Of a stretch of 12,194 nucleotides of DNA, positions 6,554-12,194 are shown piece after piece. Origin of the DNA: Deltaproteobacteria bacterium. GTDB lineage: Bacteria; Desulfobacterota; Syntrophia; Syntrophales; UBA5619. Made by a program: the position numbers and the translations under genes. The first letter of the stretch is position 1, and each line of letters opens with the position of its first letter. Below the pieces are notes generated by a model, which saw only the letters and a list, made by a program, of their open reading frames with translations, searched no databases and was not told the origin of the DNA. The stretch covers positions 1 through 12,194 of the forward strand of contig JAPLJW010000083.1 in NCBI GenBank assembly GCA_026388365.1. Direction: 5' to 3'.

Positions 6554-7771
6554 ATGAACGATATAAAACCAAAGCAATACTTCATGGAACATGAACAGAT
6601 GGACTTTGAAACCCAGATTCTCCTCGGTTGTTGTCACTACGGTGCAGCTGATGCAGGGGAAATCCTTGCCGTGGTTGAACGCATCCCTTCAGGCGATTTC
6701 GAGAAGTGGTATCAGGAGTGGTATGCGATTGCCGAGCGTATGCAGGGAATTGCCGAGCAGAGTGCTTTATCAGGCAATCTTGTTAGTGCGAGAAAGGCTT
6801 GCCTGCGCGCAGCTACCTATTTTTCGGCATCCGCCATTTTTATTGATGGAACAAAGAACCCGTCGAGAGGCGTATCTGCCTGGAAAAGACATCTGACTTG
6901 CTGGGAGAGGTTCTGTTCCTTCATGAATCCAACGGCCGAGAAGGTGGGCATCCCGTACGAAGGTATTCTGATGCAAGGGTACTTCTTCCGTCCCGAAAAA
7001 GCGGGTGGCCCCATGGCCACGATTATCTTCAATAACGGCAGCGACGGCCCCACCTCTGGAATGTGGACTTGCGGTGTTGCCGCGGCGCTTGAAAGGGGAT
7101 ATGCCGCCCTGGTTTTTGATGGCCCCGGCCAGAATTCAATGTTATGGCTACAAAATATTCCTTTCCGCCATGACTGGGAAAAAGTTATTGCGCCGGTAGT
7201 TGACTTCCTACTCAAGCGCAAAGACGTTGACCCATGCCGGATAGCCCTTTCGGGAATAAGCCAGGGAGGCTACTGGATCCTTCGCGCCCTGGCATTTGAA
7301 CACCGAATCGCAGCGGGTATTGCAGATCCGGGAGTGATGGATGTTTCAGTGTCGTTTCTTCGCGAACTTCCAAAGGAAATGCGTGATTTTCTCGACGATG
7401 GAAAAGAAAAAGAATTCAACGAAGCAATGGATGAGGGCCTCAGATACGCAGGTGACGAGGCGCGACAGAAAGTCGAATGGCGAATGAAACCATACATGGC
7501 GAAAAGCTTCTATCAACAATTCAAGATGGTACAGCAATACAACGTATGGGAGGTCATTAAGCAAATTCAATGCCCCGTGTTTATAGCCGATCCAGATGAC
7601 GAGCAATTCTGGCCAGGACAGTCCAAAGAGGTCTATGAGGCGCTTGTTTGTCCAAAAACGATCGTCCGGTTCACGGGTGAGGAGGGGGCAAATTGGCATT
7701 GCGAGCCAAAGGCCCGCAGCCTTTATGATCAGCGCATGTTCGATTGGCTTGCTATGGTTTTACCAAAATGA
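6554..7771 (+). CDS. Cytoplasmic alpha/beta hydrolase with N-terminal helical domain (FrsA / DUF1100-like)
   Basis: A 405-residue protein. The start is ATG 6554, supported by GGAGGG (6539-6544) nine bases upstream; in-frame codons before it overlap the previous gene and are not used. There is no signal peptide. Residues ~1-140 are mostly helical. The catalytic domain follows, with 'FNNGSDGP' (oxyanion region), 'VFDGPGQ', the nucleophile elbow GISQGG with Ser236, acid Asp348 or Asp349 in 'ADPDDEQFW', and His382 in 'GANWHCEP'. Related enzymes include FrsA/YafA-type esterases and the C-C hydrolase 2,6-dihydropseudooxynicotine hydrolase. It may process, inside the cell, what the two exported hydrolases release. 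Its GC content lies between that of the preceding gene and the GC-rich blocks. Confidence 0.8.
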   Translation: MNDIKPKQYFMEHEQMDFETQILLGCCHYGAADAGEILAVVERIPSGDFEKWYQEWYAIAERMQGIAEQSALSGNLVSARKACLRAATYFSASAIFIDGTKNPSRGVSAWKRHLTCWERFCSFMNPTAEKVGIPYEGILMQGYFFRPEKAGGPMATIIFNNGSDGPTSGMWTCGVAAALERGYAALVFDGPGQNSMLWLQNIPFRHDWEKVIAPVVDFLLKRKDVDPCRIALSGISQGGYWILRALAFEHRIAAGIADPGVMDVSVSFLRELPKEMRDFLDDGKEKEFNEAMDEGLRYAGDEARQKVEWRMKPYMAKSFYQQFKMVQQYNVWEVIKQIQCPVFIADPDDEQFWPGQSKEVYEALVCPKTIVRFTGEEGANWHCEPKARSLYDQRMFDWLAMVLPK

Positions 7772-7810
7772 AGCTTGCCGGATAAATTTAATGACCAGAC
7801 ATGAGGTTCA

Positions 7811-7937
7811 ATGATGCTGAAAAAAGTGCTTTGGAAGGCGGTCCTTTCCCTTCTGCTTCTAACCGGCTGTGGGGATGGTGAAGGACCATCGGCTTATACT
7901 TCCAAGGCGGGTTGGGCAATCGGTGATGACCTGGACA
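7811..7937 (+). pseudogene. Truncated lipoprotein gene, 5' fragment
   Basis: Two adjacent ATGs (7811, 7814) follow GAGG (7803-7806). The first ~19 residues are a lipoprotein signal: basic start, leucine-rich core and the lipobox LTGC, so a lipid-modified Cys exported to an envelope membrane. About 42 codons look genuine. From ~7937 the sequence matches a different gene on the other strand, and the frame has no stop of its own until 8698, deep in the antisense of the amgK-like region. The 3' part has therefore been lost. It was probably the fourth gene of the hydrolase cassette, 39 bases after the previous stop. The original function cannot be recognised from the stub. Confidence 0.6.
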
Positions 7938-8022
7938 GCACCGCGCCGCAAACGATAGGCACCCGGGTCACCCGGGCGTCGAATCCGATTTTTCTCTCCT
8001 CCAGGTATTGCATCACCCATCG
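7936..8022 (-). pseudogene. Fragment of a P1-family (S58, DmpA/L-aminopeptidase-like) peptidase
   Basis: Read on the minus strand from 8022, about 29 codons give a stretch containing 'MQYLEERKIGF' and 'RVPIVCGAVL'. This matches the P1-peptidase segment 'GVMxYLEExGIGF...VPIVPxAVLFDL', which follows the active-site region of the N-terminal chain. The homology begins within two bases of the stop codon of the downstream-facing gene and stops where the lipoprotein stub ends. There is no proper start, no active-site Ser and no C-terminal part, so it is a remnant. Identification is by remembered family motif. Confidence 0.6.
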
Positions 8023-8023
8023 T

Positions 8024-9982
8024 TTAAGCCTCGCTCTTTGCTTCCGGTGCAGGATCAAAATCCTTCCCTGCGGCCTCGCGGCAGCGGCGGGCGAGGGCGT
8101 GCAGGCGCGGGAGGCTTCCCGCCTCCGCGGTTACGGCAACGAGGTTTTCCAGCGCCGGGCGGATGTGGGCGAGAAAGTGGGGCTTCCCCCGCTTCAGGCC
8201 GAGAAACCCGTAGGCTCCCAAGGCCTGCATCAGCCGCTGGGCGGAGGCGAGCCGGAAAAGCCCCCGGAACGCCTCTTCTGTGTATGGGAAACCGGAAATC
8301 CCCTGATAATAGTGAAGGAGGCCCTCCCGCTCTCCTTCAGGAAATGCCACGTAGGGATCCCAGAGGAGCGATCCGAGGTCGTAGAAGGGGCTTCCGGGAC
8401 GCATCCCCTGAAAATCGATCAGGACCGGTTCCCCGTCGCGGATCATCACGTTCTGCGACTGGAGATCGCGGTGGACCAGGACCGGCGGCTGGGAGAGCAG
8501 CCGCGCGGCCAGGGCCGAAAGCTCCGCCTCCACAGCGTCCTCTTCCCCGGCGGAAAGTTCGACCCGGCAGACGTTCCGGACGCACTCTTCCCGGAAGTAT
8601 TCCCGCTCCCATTGGTAGAGGTCCGCATCGAAGCCGGGCATCCGACGGAGCCCGGCGGGCAGGCGATCCGGAGAAAAGGCGTGCATCTTCACGGCTAAGG
8701 CAAAGGTTTTTTCATACAGGCCTCGGCGGATCGGCCATTGCGCGTTGCGCAGCGTGTAGAGATCCGTATCGCCGAGATCCTCGATCAGAAGCAGGCGGTT
8801 CTCCGGATCGTGTCCGTAGATCGCGGGGACGCTCACACCGATTTCCCGGAGAAAAACCGCGATGGCGGCGTACCTGTCGTTTTCCTCGTAGAACCGGCCG
8901 TATCGCATCAGGACGGCGGGCGGACGGCCGGCAGCCACGACCCGGAAATAGGCGCGGTCCGAGCCGCCCTTCCCGATGGGGACTGTCTCGACCGGCGTCC
9001 CGGCCGCCAAGCCGAACGTGCTTCGGACGAAGGCGGCAACCCCGGGGTCGTTCTCCCCACCGCATCCGCCCAAAACGGCCGGAGCGGCGGCCCCGTCTTC
9101 AGACTGCGCAACGGGGGAAAGCGGGAGGGCGGCCTCGGCCGTCCGGCCCGGAACCGAGCCGGCGAAACGGCGGGGTCTTTCCCCGCCGTTGAAGTTTCCG
9201 GCGGTCCGGACCAGGGACTCGGGGGTGACGTTTCCCCCGACCGACTCCGCGGCGCACTCGTAGCAGAGCGTCGGCCCTCCGGCTTTGATCCGCTCATACG
9301 CCGGTATGTCGCCCACGTCCTCCCAAACCCCCCCATCGATCACGACGGAGCCGACCGAGCCGGGCGCCTCCCGGATCATCTCCGCAAAGATGGGGATGAC
9401 CGATTCGATCTTCCCCGGGTTCAGCCGCCGGAGGAAACGCTTTTCCACGATATAGATCCCCGTGAAGAGGCAGCGCCGGACCCCGGGATTCCCGAGGAGG
9501 TCGCGGAGGTCGCAGATCACACCCCGCGCATCGAGGCAGACATTCCGGAGGGGGCCGTCGCTCCTGAGGGCGAGCGTAACCTCGCGGTCGCCTGCCACGT
9601 GGGCGGCCACAAGTCGAGATAGTGGAAGATCGGAGAGAATGTCGCCGTTATAGACGAGAATTCTCTCGTCATTTTCCAGAAGATCCTCGATGTTCTTGAG
9701 CCCGCCGGCCGTGTCGAGAAGAACCGGCTCGTGGCGAAAGAGGATCGGCGCCCCCCGCCGGTTCCAGCCGGGAAAGGCCTTGGCATAGGCTTCGGCGCAG
9801 TGGTGGGTGTTGACGATGAACCGCTCGATGCCGATGGAAAGGCAGTGGTCCATCGCGTAGGTGATGAGCGGGCGGCCGCCGACCTGCAGGAGCGGTTTGG
9901 GAAGATTCTCCGTCAGCGGGAGGAGACGTGTTCCCAGCCCCGCCCCGAGAATAAAGGCCGTCCGGATCTTTGAATCGTTCAT
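8024..9982 (-). CDS. Fused MurU-like nucleotidyltransferase and AmgK-like sugar kinase
   Basis: A 652-residue, two-domain protein. The start is ATG at 9982, preceded by GAGGA; longer reading-frame extensions only shadow the permease gene. Residues ~6-235 are a nucleotidyltransferase: GAGLGTR (13-19), Lys29 in 'PKP', DTAGG (90-94), NGD (112-114) and 'WEDVGD' (220-225). A ~75-residue Ala/Gly/Pro-rich linker follows. Residues ~311-640 are an aminoglycoside-phosphotransferase-fold kinase: the nucleotide loop GKGGSD (337-342), the catalytic HRDLQSQN with Asp506 and Asn511, and the metal-binding Asp523 in 'DFQG'. In Pseudomonas, AmgK phosphorylates MurNAc at C1 and MurU makes UDP-MurNAc, bypassing fosfomycin-sensitive MurA. 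Here the consecutive steps would share one chain. It lies 20 bases after the permease stop. Exact sugar and nucleotide are inferred; another NDP-sugar salvage pair is possible. Confidence 0.82.
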   Translation of the reverse strand: MNDSKIRTAFILGAGLGTRLLPLTENLPKPLLQVGGRPLITYAMDHCLSIGIERFIVNTHHCAEAYAKAFPGWNRRGAPILFRHEPVLLDTAGGLKNIEDLLENDERILVYNGDILSDLPLSRLVAAHVAGDREVTLALRSDGPLRNVCLDARGVICDLRDLLGNPGVRRCLFTGIYIVEKRFLRRLNPGKIESVIPIFAEMIREAPGSVGSVVIDGGVWEDVGDIPAYERIKAGGPTLCYECAAESVGGNVTPESLVRTAGNFNGGERPRRFAGSVPGRTAEAALPLSPVAQSEDGAAAPAVLGGCGGENDPGVAAFVRSTFGLAAGTPVETVPIGKGGSDRAYFRVVAAGRPPAVLMRYGRFYEENDRYAAIAVFLREIGVSVPAIYGHDPENRLLLIEDLGDTDLYTLRNAQWPIRRGLYEKTFALAVKMHAFSPDRLPAGLRRMPGFDADLYQWEREYFREECVRNVCRVELSAGEEDAVEAELSALAARLLSQPPVLVHRDLQSQNVMIRDGEPVLIDFQGMRPGSPFYDLGSLLWDPYVAFPEGEREGLLHYYQGISGFPYTEEAFRGLFRLASAQRLMQALGAYGFLGLKRGKPHFLAHIRPALENLVAVTAEAGSLPRLHALARRCREAAGKDFDPAPEAKSEA

Positions 9983-10002
9983 CGTTGGATTCCTCGATTT
10001 AA

Positions 10003-11286
10003 TTACTGCTCCTTCCTCCCGAACTCGGGATCGATTTTGATCAGCGCCGCCACGATGAAGCCGGGGATCGTCGAGACGAGGATCCAGAGGAAGAATCCCG
10101 AATAGCCCAACTGCTCCTCGATCCAGCCGCTCGACATCGCCGGGATCATCATCCCGAGGGCCATGATCCCCGTCGCGATCGCATAGCGGACCGTTTTGTA
10201 CTCTCCCTCGCAGACCATGATCATGACGAGCGAATAGGCTGTGAAGCCGAAGCCGTAGCCGAACTGCTCCACCGCGACGGCGGCGTTGATCAGCCAGAGA
10301 CTCTCCGGCATCGCCCGGGAGAGATAGATGAAAATCGCGTCCGGCAGGTGCATCGCGCAGACCATGATCCAGAGCCAGAACTTGAGCCCCTTCCGGGAGA
10401 TGACCCAGCCGCCGAGAAGCCCTCCGAGCATCAGCGCGATCGCCCCAACCGTCCCGTAAACGATCCCCACCTCCGCCGTCGATAAACCCAATCCCCCCTT
10501 TGTCCGCGGGTCGAGCAGAAAAGGGGCGACCATCTTGACGAGCTGCGCCTCGGCGAAGCGGTAAAGGAGGAAGAAGGCGATCACCGCGATGATGTCCTTC
10601 CTCTGAAAGAAGATGACGAACCCCCGGAGGAACGCTGTGGAGGCGCTCCGCGAGGGGTCGCGGGGAACCGGCCGGTCCGCCGCCGGATAGGGCAGGACGA
10701 AGAGGTGGTAGCAAAAGAGCGCCAGCATGATCGCCGCAAGCAGAAAGAAGGTGATCGACCAGGCAGAGGTCACGCTGAAGCCGCTCGTCTCCAGGGTCCC
10801 GGCCAGGACGACGAGGATCCCTTTGGCGGCGATCATCGCAATCCGGTAGAAGATCGTCCGAACCCCGATGAAGGCCGCCTGCTGGTACTCCTGAAGGCCC
10901 AGCATGTAGAAGCCGTCGGCAGCGATGTCGTGGGTCGCCGAGCTGAAGGCCATGATCCAGAAGAAGGCGAGCGTATAGCGGAAAAAGCCCGGCCCCGGGA
11001 TCGTGAGCGCCACGCAGGCAAACGACGCCCCGAGCATGAGCTGCATCGCGACGATCCAGAAACGCTTCGTCCGGAACATTTCAACGAACGGGCTCCAGAG
11101 CGGCTTGATCACCCACGGGAGATAGAGCCAGGAGGTGTAGAGGGCGATCTCGGTGTTGGAGATCCCAAGGCGCTTGTAGAGGATCACCGAGACGGTCATC
11201 GCCATGACGTAGGGAGCGCCCTCCGCCAAATAAAGGGTCGGGACCCACGCCCAGGGGTTCCGGATGGCCGGTTTTGCATGCGTCAT
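10003..11286 (-). CDS. AmpG-like major facilitator permease
   Basis: A 427-residue membrane protein with about twelve hydrophobic segments, typical for the major facilitator superfamily. The N-terminus 'NPWAWVPTLYLAEGAPY' followed by 'SNTEIALYTSWLYLPWVIKPLWSPFVE' is the AmpG-type first-helices pattern. A basic cytoplasmic loop lies between the two halves. AmpG proteins import GlcNAc-anhydroMurNAc and its peptides using the proton gradient, the entry step of peptidoglycan recycling. The start ATG at 11286 has GGAG about seven bases upstream. It lies 36 bases after the spoIID-like gene and 20 before the fused kinase/nucleotidyltransferase, so the three are probably one transcript. It could transport another sugar, but its neighbours support muropeptide import. 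Confidence 0.82.
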   Translation of the reverse strand: MTHAKPAIRNPWAWVPTLYLAEGAPYVMAMTVSVILYKRLGISNTEIALYTSWLYLPWVIKPLWSPFVEMFRTKRFWIVAMQLMLGASFACVALTIPGPGFFRYTLAFFWIMAFSSATHDIAADGFYMLGLQEYQQAAFIGVRTIFYRIAMIAAKGILVVLAGTLETSGFSVTSAWSITFFLLAAIMLALFCYHLFVLPYPAADRPVPRDPSRSASTAFLRGFVIFFQRKDIIAVIAFFLLYRFAEAQLVKMVAPFLLDPRTKGGLGLSTAEVGIVYGTVGAIALMLGGLLGGWVISRKGLKFWLWIMVCAMHLPDAIFIYLSRAMPESLWLINAAVAVEQFGYGFGFTAYSLVMIMVCEGEYKTVRYAIATGIMALGMMIPAMSSGWIEEQLGYSGFFLWILVSTIPGFIVAALIKIDPEFGRKEQ

Positions 11287-11322
11287 CGTCCAGCTCCATT
11301 GGCAAGCAAGTTTCCGGGGTCA

Positions 11323-12194
11323 CTAATACCGCTTCACGAGCGCGGCGCCGCGGAAGTAGTGGCGGAGGATCTGCTCCGCGTTGAAACCCTTTTCCGCCAT
11401 GACGGCGGCACCGATCTGGCAGAGGCCGACGCCGTGCCCCCAGCCCGCGCCATGCAAGGTAAAACGGGAAGCGACGCCAGAGGGTTCCCGCGCCACGGAA
11501 ATGATGAAGGCGCTGCTCTTCAGGTGGCTCGACGAGAGCCAGCGGCGGATCTCCAACTCCTTCCCCACGATGACCGCAGTCTCCGACCCCTCGATCCGCA
11601 GCCGGCGGATCCGGCCGGATGGACCGCGTTCGAGGGGTGCGATGTTCCGGAGGACGCCGAAGTCGATCCCCGATTTTGCGCGCAGAATCCCCTCCAGTTC
11701 CTCCCGCGCATAGCTGACCTGCCAGCGGAAGAAATCGACCGTTTCCCGGTCGAGAGAAGGAAGGATTTTTTTCAGGAGGTTCGGATCCTTCGTGCGGCAG
11801 TAAACATCGGGAGAGGAGAGGATCCACCGCTCCGCATCCGCCTCCGTCCGCACCGGGGCCATGGGCGCAGCGGCATCGGAGACATGGGAGAGGTAGGAAA
11901 CCGCCTTCTCTTCCCAGCAGGTGGCATAATCCTCGGTCATCCCGCCGCACGCCTTGTGGTAGCGGGCGTCGCAGATCTCAGAGTCCCGGATCAGAAAGAC
12001 GCCCCGCGTCGCCCGGACGGCCTCCGCCGTCCTGCCCGCCGCAAGCCGGGTGACCCCCTGATACCGCTGGCAATGGTCGTCGGCGCAGACGTCGAAGCGG
12101 TCATGATCTTCGCGGTCGTACCAGCGGACGATCTCCCCCCCGCGCCGGAGCGTGCGCTCCGAGCCGCGGTCTTCCCCGGCTGTCCGCCCTTTGC
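11323..12194 (-). CDS. SpoIID/LytB-domain protein (amidase enhancer / lytic transglycosylase-like), 5' end beyond the window
   Basis: About 290 C-terminal residues are visible; the frame stays open to the right edge, so the start and signal region are missing. Family marks include 'FDVCADDHCQRYQG', 'AVRATRG', 'CDARYHKACGGMTE' and, near the C-terminus, 'GAGWGHGVGLCQIGA' followed by 'GFNAEQILRHYF'. Characterised SpoIID cleaves peptide-free ('denuded') glycan strands, leaving anhydro-MurNAc ends. The catalytic Glu expected just before the first visible residues lies outside this window, so activity cannot be confirmed. Several Cys (in 'DVCADDHC', 'ICDA', 'KACGG' and 'ATCWE') could form disulphides in an exported protein. 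It is first of the visible minus-strand operon and would supply the products imported by the AmpG-like permease. The ATG at 11940 is internal, not the real start. Confidence 0.83.
   Translation of the reverse strand, partial: KGRTAGEDRGSERTLRRGGEIVRWYDREDHDRFDVCADDHCQRYQGVTRLAAGRTAEAVRATRGVFLIRDSEICDARYHKACGGMTEDYATCWEEKAVSYLSHVSDAAAPMAPVRTEADAERWILSSPDVYCRTKDPNLLKKILPSLDRETVDFFRWQVSYAREELEGILRAKSGIDFGVLRNIAPLERGPSGRIRRLRIEGSETAVIVGKELEIRRWLSSSHLKSSAFIISVAREPSGVASRFTLHGAGWGHGVGLCQIGAAVMAEKGFNAEQILRHYFRGAALVKRY

Noticed and set aside
8008..9192. Plus-strand 394-codon frame opposite the kinase domain
   Set aside because: Arg/Pro/Gly-rich antisense translation without recognisable domains; the minus strand has the HRD and DFQG motifs.
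9983..10714. N-terminal extension of the MurU-AmgK frame up to 10714
   Set aside because: It overlaps the AmpG-like gene in another frame, whereas ATG 9982 has a ribosome site and begins directly before the nucleotidyltransferase fold.
11081..11950. Minus-strand 289-codon frame spanning the spoIID/permease junction
   Set aside because: It lies in a different frame from both recognised genes and has no family motifs.

Overview
The window looks like a chromosomal segment from a GC-rich Gram-negative bacterium. A member of the Desulfobacterota/'Deltaproteobacteria' (for example a Syntrophales-like lineage) fits best. This rests on the SCP2-like small protein, the style of the thiamine-diphosphate (ThDP) enzyme and the dehydrogenase, the intergenic palindromes and the peptidoglycan-recycling genes. 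It is a judgement from sequence character, not a search result.

Block 1 (1-3613, + strand, GC-rich) holds an SCP2-type lipid-binding protein, a ThDP-dependent decarboxylase/lyase of the acetolactate synthase / 2-hydroxyacyl-CoA lyase superfamily, and a zinc-dependent medium-chain dehydrogenase. A ~200-bp nested inverted repeat and a short palindrome separate the last two. Together they could bind an acyl substrate, cleave a 2-hydroxyacyl or 2-oxo compound, and reduce or oxidise the aldehyde or alcohol. That pathway is inference.

A scar follows (3614-4122). It contains an internally deleted relic of an IS91-type transposase, then a structured leader. The leader ends in a clear intrinsic terminator about 60 bases before the next gene and has a possible competing antiterminator pairing and tiny leader ORFs.

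Block 2 (4123-7771, + strand, lower and more variable GC) is a tight cassette of three hydrolases: an exported Ntn-hydrolase of the choloylglycine hydrolase / penicillin V acylase family, an exported alpha/beta hydrolase, and a cytoplasmic alpha/beta hydrolase with an N-terminal helical domain. A lipoprotein gene began downstream but survives only as about 40 codons.

A second scar (7811-8023) joins that lipoprotein stub to a ~29-codon minus-strand fragment of a P1-family (S58, DmpA-like) peptidase, which abuts the stop codon of the next gene.

Block 3 (8024-12194, - strand, very GC-rich) reads spoIID-like -> AmpG-like permease -> MurU-AmgK fusion, with gaps of 36 and 20 bases. It looks like a peptidoglycan turnover and recycling operon: a SpoIID/LytB-domain glycan-strand cleaving enzyme, an importer for muropeptides or anhydro-disaccharides, and one 652-residue polypeptide carrying both a sugar-1-phosphate nucleotidyltransferase and a sugar kinase. 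Those two activities would turn free MurNAc into UDP-MurNAc. The spoIID-like gene runs off the right edge. No tRNA, rRNA or CRISPR array was seen.
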